This document shows, one piece after another, positions 17,010 through 25,264 of a DNA stretch of 64,000 nt. The notes beneath the pieces are model-generated. The model was not told the DNA's origin. It did not search any database and saw only the letters and a list, made by a program, of their open reading frames with translations. The position numbers and the translations under genes were made by a program. Every line of letters starts with the position of its first letter. Position 1 is the stretch's first letter. The DNA comes from JAWWPG01 sp963820035 (GTDB lineage: Bacteria; Actinomycetota; Actinomycetes; Propionibacteriales; Nocardioidaceae), in the NCBI GenBank assembly GCA_963820035.1, contig CAWFYK010000007.1:124001-188000 (forward strand), read 5' to 3'.

Positions 17010-17771
17010 TCATCGCACCGGGTGACCGGCGCCGGCGAGCGCTGCCTTCACCTCTGCCACGCTGACCGTGCCGAAGTGGAAAACGCTCGCCGCGAGCACC
17101 GCGTCGGCGCCGGCGTCGACGGCCGGCGGGAAGTCGCTCGCGGCGCCAGCGCCACCGCTCGCGATCACGGGCACCCGGACCGCCGCCCGGACGAGCCGGA
17201 TCAGCTCCAGGTCGTAGCCCGCCTTCGTGCCGTCGGCGTCCATCGCGTTGAGCAGGATCTCCCCGGCCCCGAGAGCCGCTCCGCGCCGGGCCCACTCGAC
17301 GGCGTCGAGCCCGGTCTCCCGGCCGCCGCCGTGAGTCGTCACCTCGAAGCCGCTCGGTGCCCGAGGCGAGCGGAAGGCGTCGACGCTGAGGACCAGAACC
17401 TGGCGGCCGAAGCGAGCCGCGATCTCCGCGATCGCCGCCGGCCGGTCGATCGCCCCGGTGTTGATCGCCACCTTGTCAGCGCCGGCGCGGAGCAGGACAT
17501 CCACGTCGTCGACCCCACGGACGCCGCCACCGACCGTCAGCGGGATGAAGACCTGCTCAGCGGTCCGGCGTACGACGTCCACCGTCGTCGCCCGGCCCTC
17601 GCTGGACGCGCTCACATCGAGGAACGTGAGCTCGTCGATGCCCTCCGCGTCATAGCGCGCGGCCAGCTCGACGGGGTCGCCCGCGTCGACCAGCCCGCGG
17701 AAGTTGACCCCTTTGACGACTCGTCCGGCGTCGACGTCCAGGCAGGCGATGACCCGCACGGCGAGTGTCAT
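17010..17771 (-). CDS. hisF: Imidazole glycerol phosphate synthase, cyclase subunit
   Basis: This 253-residue TIM barrel uses ammonia from HisH to convert PRFAR to imidazole glycerol phosphate and AICAR. VRVIACLDVDAGRVVKGVNF (catalytic Asp11 region), ELTFLDVSASSEGR, VGGGVRGVDDV, VAINTGAI, EILLNAMDADGTKAGYDLEL (catalytic Asp130 region) and VIASGGAGAASDF are all in place. The length is standard. Its ATG overlaps the priA stop as ATGA. Confidence 0.96.
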   Translation of the reverse strand: MTLAVRVIACLDVDAGRVVKGVNFRGLVDAGDPVELAARYDAEGIDELTFLDVSASSEGRATTVDVVRRTAEQVFIPLTVGGGVRGVDDVDVLLRAGADKVAINTGAIDRPAAIAEIAARFGRQVLVLSVDAFRSPRAPSGFEVTTHGGGRETGLDAVEWARRGAALGAGEILLNAMDADGTKAGYDLELIRLVRAAVRVPVIASGGAGAASDFPPAVDAGADAVLAASVFHFGTVSVAEVKAALAGAGHPVR

Positions 17772-18520
17772 GTCGGGCGGGACCCGGCGCCAGGGCGGGG
17801 ACTCACCACAGCGAGGGCGTCCGCAAGGGTGAAGGCCCCGGTGTAGAGGGCGGTTCCGATGATGGCTCCCTCGACACCGTCACCCACCATGCCCGCCAAC
17901 GCCCGCAGGTCGTCGAGCGAGGCGATCCCTCCTGACGCCACGACCGGGCGGGCGGTGCGCGCACAGACGTCCCTGAGCAGCCCGATGTTGGGCCCTTGCA
18001 ACATCCCGTCGCTCGCGACGTCGGTCACGACATAGCGCGCGCACCCCTCCGCGTCGAGGCGGGACAACACCTCGTAGAGGTCGCCGCCCTCACGTGTCCA
18101 GCCACGGGCCGCCAGCCGGCTGCCGCGGACGTCGAGCCCGATCGCGACCCGGTCGCCATGCGTGGCGATCACCGTGGCACACCAGCCGGGGTTCTCGAGC
18201 GCTGCGGTGCCGATATTGACCCGGCGGCAGCCGGTGGCGAGCGCAGCCCTCAGGCTGTCGTCGTCACGGATGCCGCCGGAGAGCTCGACATCGATGTCGA
18301 GGGTGCCGACCACCCCCGCCAACGTCTCGGCGTTGTCTCCCCGCCCGAACGCCGCATCGAGGTCGACGAGGTGGACCCACGACGCACCCGCCGACTGCCA
18401 GCGCAACGCGGCCTCGAGCGGGTCACCGAAGACCCGTTCGCTGCCCGCAACACCTTGCACGAGCTGGACTGCTCGGCCGTCGGCCACATCGACGGCGGGC
18501 AACAGCTCGAGGTCGGACAT
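17768..18520 (-). CDS. priA: Bifunctional ProFAR isomerase / PRA isomerase (PriA-type HisA)
   Basis: This 250-residue TIM barrel isomerises ProFAR in histidine synthesis. In actinobacteria the same enzyme usually also serves the TrpF step of tryptophan synthesis. Catalytic aspartates are in LLPAVDVADGRAVQL (N-terminus) and YVVTDVASDGMLQGPN (about 165-180). Phosphate-binding segments are VELSGGIRDDDS, VNIGTAALENP and VVASGGIASLDDL. The dual role is inferred from the phylum, not shown by the window. The ATG at 18520 was chosen because the protein then begins at the family-typical LELLPAVDV; upstream extension of the frame is unrelated sequence. A 43-bp gap to hisH is the only real gap in the operon. 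Confidence 0.92.
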   Translation of the reverse strand: MSDLELLPAVDVADGRAVQLVQGVAGSERVFGDPLEAALRWQSAGASWVHLVDLDAAFGRGDNAETLAGVVGTLDIDVELSGGIRDDDSLRAALATGCRRVNIGTAALENPGWCATVIATHGDRVAIGLDVRGSRLAARGWTREGGDLYEVLSRLDAEGCARYVVTDVASDGMLQGPNIGLLRDVCARTARPVVASGGIASLDDLRALAGMVGDGVEGAIIGTALYTGAFTLADALAVVSPRPGAGSRPT

Positions 18521-18563
18521 GGCGACAAGGCTAGCGGCGCGAGCCGGCACGCGACCCGCTCGC

Positions 18564-19229
18564 TCAGAGGCTGGCGACCCAGGTGCGCAGCAGGGCGGCT
18601 CCGGCGTCCCCCGACTTCTCCGGGTGGAACTGCGTCGACCACAACGGTCCGTCCTCGACGGCCGCAACGAAGCGGTCCTCGCCGTACGACGTCCAGCCGA
18701 CGAGGGGCGCGTCGCGACCCGGCCCCACCGGCACCGTCGCCGGCGGTCCCGCCACCGCCCCTTCCCCCCGCAGGTCGTGCGCGGCGTAGGAGTGCACGAA
18801 GTAGAAGAACTCGTCGGCGATCCCGGCGAACATCCGGGAGCCCTCCGGCACCGCGACGGTGTTCCAGCCGACATGAGGCAGGACGTCGGCCTTCACCTCA
18901 CTCACAACCCCGGGCCAGATCGCAAGGCCTTCGGCGGAGGCCCCGTGCTCGTCGCCGCGCTCGAACAGGACCTGGTGGCCGACGCAGATCGCCAGCACCG
19001 CGCGTTCCCGGGCCAGCCGCTGGGCCAGCATCTCGGCGGCCCCGGCGCGCCGCAAGGCATCCGCGCAGGCCGCGAACGCGCCGACACCGGGGACGACGAC
19101 ACCGTCCGCCTCCAACGCCTCCCCCACGGAGCCGGTCACCAGCACCGATGCCCCGGCGCGCGCCAGCGCCCGCTCACCGGACCGGATGTTGCCGGACCCA
19201 TAGTCGAGCAGCACGACGCGAGGCGTCAC
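18564..19229 (-). CDS. hisH: Imidazole glycerol phosphate synthase, glutaminase subunit
   Basis: This 221-residue class I glutamine amidotransferase feeds ammonia to HisF. The nucleophile is in AICVGHQVLF (about 83-92), and the His-Glu pair is in TQFHPEKSGDAG near the C-terminus. The oxyanion stretch PGVGAFAACADAL is present. GTG at 19229 overlaps the hisB stop (GTGA). The open frame extends further to 19511, but that part is antisense-like sequence over hisB and is rejected. Confidence 0.95.
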   Translation of the reverse strand: MTPRVVLLDYGSGNIRSGERALARAGASVLVTGSVGEALEADGVVVPGVGAFAACADALRRAGAAEMLAQRLARERAVLAICVGHQVLFERGDEHGASAEGLAIWPGVVSEVKADVLPHVGWNTVAVPEGSRMFAGIADEFFYFVHSYAAHDLRGEGAVAGPPATVPVGPGRDAPLVGWTSYGEDRFVAAVEDGPLWSTQFHPEKSGDAGAALLRTWVASL

Positions 19230-19828
19230 AGGCTGCCCTTCGTGCTGGGTACGCCGCCCTCCCGCGGGTCGATCGTCGCGGCAGCGCGCAGGGCTCGACC
19301 GACCGCCTTGAACTGCGCCTCGACGATGTGGTGCGGGTCGCGTCCCGACAGCACCCGCACGTGAAGCCCGATGGCAGCGTGGGTGCTCAGCGACTCGAAG
19401 ACGTGCCGGGTGAGCGACCCCACGTAGGAGCCGCCGATGATGACATAGACCTGACCTTCCGGCTCTCCGGTGTGCACGCAGTAGGGCCGACCGGACAGGT
19501 CGACGGCGCACTGCACCAGTGCCTCGTCGAGCGGGACCAGGGCGTCGCCGAACCGGTTGATGCCCGCCTTGTCACCGAGCGCCTCCCGCAGCGACTCGCC
19601 GAACACGATCGCCACGTCCTCGACGGTGTGGTGTGCGTCGACGTCCACGTCGCCGGTGGCCCGCACGGTCAGGTCGAACAGCGCATGCCGGGCCAGCGAC
19701 GCGAGCATGTGGTCGAAGAACCGGACTCCGGTCGACACCTCAGTCCGTCCGGTGCCGTCGACCGCCAGGTCGACCGTCACCTCCGACTCCTTGGTGATCC
19801 GCTCGACGTGCGCGCTTCGGTGGGTCAC
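19226..19828 (-). CDS. hisB: Imidazoleglycerol-phosphate dehydratase
   Basis: This 200-residue manganese enzyme dehydrates imidazole glycerol phosphate to imidazole acetol phosphate. The metal-binding histidine motifs are FFDHMLASLARHALFDL (about 37-53), DVDAHHTVEDVAI (about 62-74), STHAAIGLHV and DPHHIVEAQFKAVGRAL. It is the monofunctional form, without a histidinol-phosphatase domain. GTG at 19828 overlaps the hisC stop (GTGA). Confidence 0.96.
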   Translation of the reverse strand: MTHRSAHVERITKESEVTVDLAVDGTGRTEVSTGVRFFDHMLASLARHALFDLTVRATGDVDVDAHHTVEDVAIVFGESLREALGDKAGINRFGDALVPLDEALVQCAVDLSGRPYCVHTGEPEGQVYVIIGGSYVGSLTRHVFESLSTHAAIGLHVRVLSGRDPHHIVEAQFKAVGRALRAAATIDPREGGVPSTKGSL

Positions 19829-20925
19829 AGAGCCTCCTCTCGTCGTACGGCGGCCAGGGCGTCGACGGCGTCGAGCGCATCGCGGAAGGCGGTCATCTCA
19901 GCAGGGGTACCGACCGAGACCCGCAGCCAGCCGTCGGGCCGGGACTCGCGCACCAGCACACCTCGGTCGAGCAGGCTCTGCCAGACCGCGCGCGCGTCCC
20001 TGAAGGTCCCGAAGAGCACGAAGTTGGCGTCGGACTCCGCGGTCCGGAACCCGCGTTCGCGGAGCCACTCGACCGTCCGGTCGCGCTCGTCGCGCAACCT
20101 GTCGACGGTGGCCAGCATCTCGTCCGCATGCGCCAGCGCCACCCGGGCGAGCGCCTGGGTGACCGTCGACAGGTGGTAGGGCAGCCGGACCAGCCGCAAG
20201 GCATCGATCAGGTCCGGCGAGCCGGCGAGGTAGCCGAGCCGGACCCCTGCCAGCGCGAACGCCTTCGACATCGTGCGCACGACCGCGAGCCGCGGGTGGT
20301 CGTCGATCAGCGACACCGCCGATGGGACCCCGGGACGGCGAAACTCCGCATAGGCCTCGTCGACGACGACCACCCCCTCCGACGCCTCGCACACGGCCGC
20401 GACGACGGCCAGCGGAAGCGACCCACCGGTGGGGTTGTTGGGCGATGCGAGCAGGGTCACCGATGGCGCCTCCTTCCGCACGGCCGCGACGGCCGCGGCT
20501 ACGTCGACGGTGAAGTCGCTGTTCCTCGGCACGCCTCGCCACTGCGTCGCCGTCGACCGGGCGTACTCGACGTACATCGAGTACGTCGGCTCGAACGACA
20601 GCACCGTCCGTCCCGGACCGCCGAAGGCCTGCAGGACCTGCAACATGATCTCGTTGGAGCCGTTGGCCGCCCAGACCCGCTCTGGAGTCAGCCCGTGACC
20701 GAGGTAGTCGGCCAGGTCACGACGCAGGTCCAGGGCCTCCCGGTCGGGATAGCGGTTGAGACCGCCCGCGAGGTCACGGATGACGCGGCCCATCTCGGCG
20801 GCGATCTCGGCCGACGGGCCGTAGGGGTTCTCGTTGACGTTGAGCGGGACCGCGACGGCCAGCTCGGGAGCCCCATAGGGCAAGGCCCCGACGAGCTCCT
20901 CCCGGAGCGGAAGTCCGGTGCTCAC
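19825..20925 (-). CDS. hisC: Histidinol-phosphate aminotransferase
   Basis: This 366-residue PLP enzyme transfers the amino group from glutamate to imidazole acetol phosphate. The PLP lysine is in RTMSKAFALAGVRLGYL (about 230-246). LNVNENPYGPS near residue 30, LASPNNPTGGSLPL near 165 and VVDEAYAEFRR near 193 are class I/II aminotransferase motifs. GTG at 20925 overlaps the hisD stop (GTGA). The frame stays open upstream to 21096, antisense to nothing but inside hisD, and that part is not related to the family. Confidence 0.95.
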   Translation of the reverse strand: MSTGLPLREELVGALPYGAPELAVAVPLNVNENPYGPSAEIAAEMGRVIRDLAGGLNRYPDREALDLRRDLADYLGHGLTPERVWAANGSNEIMLQVLQAFGGPGRTVLSFEPTYSMYVEYARSTATQWRGVPRNSDFTVDVAAAVAAVRKEAPSVTLLASPNNPTGGSLPLAVVAAVCEASEGVVVVDEAYAEFRRPGVPSAVSLIDDHPRLAVVRTMSKAFALAGVRLGYLAGSPDLIDALRLVRLPYHLSTVTQALARVALAHADEMLATVDRLRDERDRTVEWLRERGFRTAESDANFVLFGTFRDARAVWQSLLDRGVLVRESRPDGWLRVSVGTPAEMTAFRDALDAVDALAAVRREEAL

Positions 20926-22244
20926 TTCGGGCCTAGTCGGACTCGTACGGCGTCCGCGTGCGACGGCAGGTCCTCCGCCTCCGCGAGCGCGATGACATGG
21001 CCGGCGGCGGCTTCGAGTGCTGCAGGCGGGTAGTCGACGACCTGCATGGTCTTGAGGAACGACCGCACAGAGAGCCCCGAGGAGTGACACGCGCAACCGC
21101 CGGTCGGCAGCACGTGGTTGGAGCCCGCACAGTAGTCGCCCAGCGAGACGGGAGCATGCGGGCCGACGAAGACCGCTCCCGCGTTGCGGATCCGCCCCGC
21201 GATGGCAGCGGCGTCACGCGTGTGGATCTCGAGGTGTTCGGCGGCGTAGGCGTTGACGACCTCCTCACCCTGCGCAATGTCGTCGACGAGTACGACGGCC
21301 GACTGCTGCCCGGTGAGAGCAGCTCTGATCCGGTCGGCGTGCTTGGCGTGCATGACCTGCTTGTCGAGCTCCTCCGCGACGGCGGTCGCAAGCGGCTCGG
21401 AGTCGGTCACGAGCACACTGGCCGCGACGGTGTCGTGCTCGGCCTGACTGATGAGGTCGGCCGCGACATAGCGCGGGTCAGCCGTGTCGTCGGCGAGGAT
21501 GGCGATCTCCGTCGGGCCGGCTTCGGAGTCGATGCCGACGAGCCCGCGCACCAGCCGCTTGGCGGCAACGCCGTAGATGTTCGCCGGACCTGTGACAACG
21601 TCGACCGGTGCGCAGCCACCGGACTCGTGGGAGTAGCCGAACGCGAACATCGCAACGGCTCCGGCGCCACCGGCAGCGTGCACCTCGTCGACGCCCAGCA
21701 GCTCACACGCGGCCAGGATCGTCGGGTGCGGCAGGCCGCCGTGTTCCCGCTGCGCGGGACTCGCCAGCGCCAGCGAGGCCACCCCTGCGACCTGTGCCGG
21801 TACGACGTTCATCACCACTGACGAGACGAGGGGAGCCTTCGCGCCCGGGACATAGAGACCGACCCGGCCGACGGGGACGTTGCGGCAGGTGACCCGCCCA
21901 CCGGCCGGCATCTGGGTCGAGATGTCGGCGGGCATTTCCGCCTGGCAACTCGTGCGGAGCCGGGCGATCGAGTCCTCCAGGCCCTGTCGCACCCGAGGGT
22001 CGAGGTCGCGCAACGCACCGGCGAGGGCGGCCGGCGGCACCCGCACCGCCGACATGTCGACGCCGTCGAAGCGCGCCGCCTGGTCGATGAGTGCGGCATG
22101 CCCGTCCTGCCGTACCGCGTCGACCAGCGGACGGACCGCCTCCATCGCCGTCTCGACGTCGAGTTCGGCCCGGGGCAGCATCGCCGCATAGTCCGCGGGC
22201 CGGCCGGCCGCCCGGTCGCCACGGAGGTCACATCGGCGCATCAT
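20922..22244 (-). CDS. hisD: Histidinol dehydrogenase
   Basis: This 440-residue zinc enzyme performs the last two oxidations to L-histidine with NAD. VGLYVPGAKAPLVSSVVMNVVPAQVAGV (about 122-150), VDVVTGPANIYGVAAKRLVRG, GIDSEAGPTEIAILAD, YAAEHLEIH and GDYCAGSNHVLPTGG are family signatures. It heads the operon hisDCBH-priA-FI. There are two tandem ATGs; the first (22244) is used because TATGCT lies exactly six bases upstream, fitting a leaderless mRNA. Only 63 bp separate it from the divergent helD start. Confidence 0.96.
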   Translation of the reverse strand: MMRRCDLRGDRAAGRPADYAAMLPRAELDVETAMEAVRPLVDAVRQDGHAALIDQAARFDGVDMSAVRVPPAALAGALRDLDPRVRQGLEDSIARLRTSCQAEMPADISTQMPAGGRVTCRNVPVGRVGLYVPGAKAPLVSSVVMNVVPAQVAGVASLALASPAQREHGGLPHPTILAACELLGVDEVHAAGGAGAVAMFAFGYSHESGGCAPVDVVTGPANIYGVAAKRLVRGLVGIDSEAGPTEIAILADDTADPRYVAADLISQAEHDTVAASVLVTDSEPLATAVAEELDKQVMHAKHADRIRAALTGQQSAVVLVDDIAQGEEVVNAYAAEHLEIHTRDAAAIAGRIRNAGAVFVGPHAPVSLGDYCAGSNHVLPTGGCACHSSGLSVRSFLKTMQVVDYPPAALEAAAGHVIALAEAEDLPSHADAVRVRLGPK

Positions 22245-22250
22245 CAGGCA

Positions 22251-22256
22251 AGCATA
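22251..22256 (-). promoter_or_regulatory. -10 box (TATGCT) of the his operon, leaderless layout
   Basis: TATGCT, six bases, then the hisD ATG. This leaves no room for a leader peptide or T-box-type attenuator in front of hisD. Confidence 0.5.
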
Positions 22257-22307
22257 GAGAAGGCGTAATGGTTGGACGACGGGCGCACGGTGCGCGAGAA
22301 TGCCCGG

Positions 22308-24374
22308 ATGCCCCCAGCCAATCCCGGGGATTCCGCGCGCCCCGAAATCGCGCACGAACAAGACCATCTCACCGAGTCCCGGGCAGCGCTCGCCCGGATG
22401 CGTGACCGCACCGCCACCATGGACGCCCTGAGCGGGGACCGGGTGAGCGCCGAATACCTCAAGTTCACTCTTTACAAGCGGATGAAGGCCCTGGAGGACG
22501 ACCCCGAGGTCCCCTTGTTCTTCGGCCGCCTCGACTACGGGCACCAGGTGGGCGGGACCGCCGGCCTGCCGGGCGAGCGCTTCTACATCGGCCGCCGTCA
22601 CGTCACAGACCCGCATGGCGACCCGCTCGTGGTCGACTGGCGGGCGCCGATCTCGCTCCCCTTCTATCGCGCCAGCAGGACGGAGCCGATGGGCCTCCGC
22701 CTGCGGCGGCGCTTCGGCTTCCAGCACGGGCGCGTCACGGCATACGAGGACGAGACCCTCACTGGTGAAGGCGAAGGAGCCACCGCACCCCAGCACAGTG
22801 ACATCCTCGAGGCCGAGATCGAACGGCCCCGAATGGGTCCGATGCGGGACATCGTCGCCACCATCCAGCCGGAGCAGGACGACATCGTGAGGTCGGAGCT
22901 CGACACCAGCGTGTGTGTGCAGGGCGCGCCGGGCACCGGCAAGACCGCGGTGGGACTGCACCGGGCGGCATACCTGCTCTATGCCCATCGCGACCAGCTC
23001 AGCAGGCAAGGTGTGCTGGTGGTCGGCCCCAACGACTCGTTCCTGCGCTACATCGCCGACGTGTTGCCGGCCCTCGGTGAGATCGACGCACGGCAGACCA
23101 CCGTCGAGACCCTCGTCTCCAGCGTCCCGATCCGAGTGGTCGACTCCACGGAGGTGGCCAGACTCAAGGGTGACGCCCGGATGGCCACGGTGCTCGAACG
23201 GGCACTCTGGTCGATGGTCCGGCCGGCCACCGAGGCGCTCGTGGTGCCTTCCGGCGTACGGCGGTGGCGCGTGCCTGCCTATCTGGTCGACGACATCGTG
23301 GCCGAGCTGCGAACCCGCCAGGTGCGCTACGGCGCCGGCCGGGCGATGCTCCCGCAGCGCCTCGCCCACGCCGTGCTCGTCAAGATGGAGGAGGCGGGCG
23401 ACTCCCCCGACGACCGCGTCCATGCATCCGTGGCGAGATCGCGGCCGGTGAAGCAGCTCACCAACGAGATCTGGCCGACCACGGACGCTCCGAGACTCGT
23501 GATGCGACTTCTCGGCGACCCGGACTTCCTCGCGGTGGCCGCCGACGGGATCCTCACTGGCGACGAGCAGTCACTGCTCCAGTGGTCGACGCCGGCGAAA
23601 GGCCCGCGCAGCGCACGCTGGTCACTGCACGACGCCGTGCTCATCGACGAGGTCCGAGACCTCATGGAGCGCACCCCGAGCCTCGGCCACGTCGTGCTCG
23701 ATGAGGCGCAGGACCTGTCACCGATGATGCTCCGCGCGGTCGGGAGGCAGTGCTCCACCGGCTCGGCCACGGTCCTCGGTGACCTCGCACAGGCCACCAC
23801 CCCCTATGGCGTTGGCTCCTGGGAAGACGCGCTCAACCACCTGGGCAAGCCGGACGCCCATCTCGAGGAGCTCACCCTCGGCTTCCGCGTCCCTGGTGAC
23901 GTGATCGACTACGCCGCCCGGCTGCTGCCCGCGATCGCGCCCACGCTGCGCAAGCCGACCTCCGTACGGCGGGCCCGCGGCGAGCTGACGTTCCGGCAAG
24001 GCCCCCACCCGATGACGACGGCCGCCGAAGCCGTCAGGAAGCTCGCCGCCGAGCCCGGATCGATCGGGATCATCGTGCCGGACGCCCTTGTCGACATGGC
24101 ACATCAGGCCCTCACCAAGGTCGGGGTTACACACAGCCAGCTGGGCAACGACGACGACATCGAGGCCCGCGTCGACGTCGTACCTGCCTCTCTCGCGAAG
24201 GGCCTCGAGTTCGACCACGTCGTGCTGCTCGAGCCGGCGGAGATCGCGGCCGCCGAGACCGACCAGCTCACCGGCCTCCGCCGGCTCTATGTCTGTCTGA
24301 CACGCGCGGTCACATCACTTGTCGTCGTCCACGAGCGGCCGGTGCCGGTCCCCGACGCACCCCAAGCGGCATAG
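22308..24374 (+). CDS. HelD-like RNA polymerase recycling helicase
   Basis: This 688-residue UvrD/Rep-type SF1 protein resembles actinobacterial HelD, which binds stalled RNA polymerase and clears nucleic acid from it. An N-terminal helical arm (EIAHEQDHLTESRAALARMRDRT) precedes a small beta domain (YIGRRHVTDPHGDPLVVDWRAPISLPFYRAS). Walker A is QGAPGTGKTAVGLHRAAYLL near 210-228, Walker B is VVLDEAQDLSPMMLRAV near 464, and the C-terminal motif LRRLYVCLTRAVTSLVVVHE is present. The ATG at 22308 is preferred: GAGAAT stands six bases before it. A TTG at 22272 would add 12 residues. It is divergent from hisD with overlapping promoter space. Confidence 0.82.
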   Translation: MPPANPGDSARPEIAHEQDHLTESRAALARMRDRTATMDALSGDRVSAEYLKFTLYKRMKALEDDPEVPLFFGRLDYGHQVGGTAGLPGERFYIGRRHVTDPHGDPLVVDWRAPISLPFYRASRTEPMGLRLRRRFGFQHGRVTAYEDETLTGEGEGATAPQHSDILEAEIERPRMGPMRDIVATIQPEQDDIVRSELDTSVCVQGAPGTGKTAVGLHRAAYLLYAHRDQLSRQGVLVVGPNDSFLRYIADVLPALGEIDARQTTVETLVSSVPIRVVDSTEVARLKGDARMATVLERALWSMVRPATEALVVPSGVRRWRVPAYLVDDIVAELRTRQVRYGAGRAMLPQRLAHAVLVKMEEAGDSPDDRVHASVARSRPVKQLTNEIWPTTDAPRLVMRLLGDPDFLAVAADGILTGDEQSLLQWSTPAKGPRSARWSLHDAVLIDEVRDLMERTPSLGHVVLDEAQDLSPMMLRAVGRQCSTGSATVLGDLAQATTPYGVGSWEDALNHLGKPDAHLEELTLGFRVPGDVIDYAARLLPAIAPTLRKPTSVRRARGELTFRQGPHPMTTAAEAVRKLAAEPGSIGIIVPDALVDMAHQALTKVGVTHSQLGNDDDIEARVDVVPASLAKGLEFDHVVLLEPAEIAAAETDQLTGLRRLYVCLTRAVTSLVVVHERPVPVPDAPQAA

Positions 24375-24381
24375 TTCCCTC

Positions 24382-24445
24382 CCCGGAATTGCGGGAAAAC
24401 GCAGGTCATGGCGGCCCCAGAACCTGCGTTTTCCCGCAATCCGGG
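24382..24445. terminator. Long perfect hairpin between convergent genes
   Basis: An 18-base arm TTGCGGGAAAACGCAGGT (24389-24406) pairs perfectly with 24422-24439 across 15 bases. Outer CCCGGA/TCCGGG extends the stem with one bulge. It lies 8 bases after the helD stop and 38 bases from the stop of the convergent gene. A T-run is inside the stem rather than after it, so it may act as a bidirectional terminator or RNA-end stabiliser. Confidence 0.7.
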
Positions 24446-24482
24446 AGCGGTGTTCGGCGTACGGCGGCAGTCGGTCGGGTGG

Positions 24483-25229
24483 TCAGCGGGCGTCCTGCTT
24501 GAGGGCGGAGTCGATGGTGAGCGCCGAAGCCACGACGAGGCCCAGGAGGGGCTGCTGGAGAGGCTCGTGGATCTGGACGACGTAGCTGTCGGCCGTCGTG
24601 AACATGGTCTTGGCGAGTCCCTCCCACGTCTTGGTGACGCGGGCGACCTCGGTGCCGTCGGCGTCCTGGATGTTGAAGTTCCAGGCCCGCCAGTTCTCGC
24701 CGTTGAGCGAGCCGATGGTCTCGTTGCCGGCCTCGAGCGAGAACCGGATCTTGCCGATGACGTTGCGCTGCACGATCTGACCGATCTGCTGGCCGTCGCC
24801 GCCGTCGACGATCATCCGCGACTTCATCAGCTTGGCGGGGCGCGTGAGCATCAGCACGACCTGGCCGCCGCTGTCGACGACCTGGAGCTGGTGGGTCAGA
24901 TACTGGTCGACAGCCGACATCAGCCGCAGCACCTTCTTCGCCGCGCCCTGACCGACCTGCCGAACGGCGCCGATCTGGGCGCCGCGCTGGTCATAGACGG
25001 CGAACTCCTGGTTGATCTCGATGACCTTGAGCTTCTGGTTGACCACCAGGACGGGCTCGGTGAAGAGCGTTCCGCCACCACAGGGCCGACGGCCTCCCGG
25101 CGGGTCAGTCGACTGCTGGCCAGCGCTCGCCACATGCTCGGTCCAGCGAGTGCCGTCGTAGTAACGGTGCTCGTGGCGACGCCACGGATCTGGGTACCAG
25201 TCAGGCGCATACCCAGCGGAGTCCGACAC
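24483..25229 (-). CDS. DUF2510 plus scramblase-like (LURP-one-related) protein
   Basis: This protein of 248 residues has an N-terminal DUF2510 motif (APDWYPDPWRRHEHRYYDGTRWTEHV, about 7-32) and a Gly/Pro-rich linker. A C-terminal beta-barrel domain of the phospholipid-scramblase/LURP-one type follows, with TLFTEPVLVVNQKLKVIEINQEFAVYDQRG and FTTADSYVVQIHEPLQQPLLGLVVASALTID. The last hydrophobic segment may touch the membrane. The function in bacteria is not known. GTG at 25229 is chosen because TAAAAT, the best -10 in the window, lies six bases upstream; a TTG at 25235 is in frame. It is divergent from the HD gene with only 35 bp between starts. Confidence 0.78.
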   Translation of the reverse strand: MSDSAGYAPDWYPDPWRRHEHRYYDGTRWTEHVASAGQQSTDPPGGRRPCGGGTLFTEPVLVVNQKLKVIEINQEFAVYDQRGAQIGAVRQVGQGAAKKVLRLMSAVDQYLTHQLQVVDSGGQVVLMLTRPAKLMKSRMIVDGGDGQQIGQIVQRNVIGKIRFSLEAGNETIGSLNGENWRAWNFNIQDADGTEVARVTKTWEGLAKTMFTTADSYVVQIHEPLQQPLLGLVVASALTIDSALKQDAR

Positions 25230-25235
25230 GTGCAA

Positions 25236-25241
25236 ATTTTA
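25236..25241 (-). promoter_or_regulatory. -10 box (TAAAAT), leaderless layout
   Basis: TAAAAT lies six bases before the GTG at 25229. It shares a 35-bp divergent intergenic space with the -10 box CATGAT (25253-25258) of the HD gene, so the two polymerases must compete for overlapping -35 regions. Confidence 0.55.
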
Positions 25242-25252
25242 CCGCCGACCGA

Positions 25253-25258
25253 CATGAT
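25253..25258 (+). promoter_or_regulatory. -10 box (CATGAT) of the HD gene, leaderless layout
   Basis: CATGAT lies six bases before the GTG start at 25265, divergent from TAAAAT at 25236-25241. Confidence 0.4.
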
Positions 25259-25264
25259 GTCCCG

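Noticed and set aside
17996..20179. 727-codon open frame opposite the his operon
   Set aside because: It is a high-GC shadow of hisC, hisB, hisH and priA, which have complete motifs.
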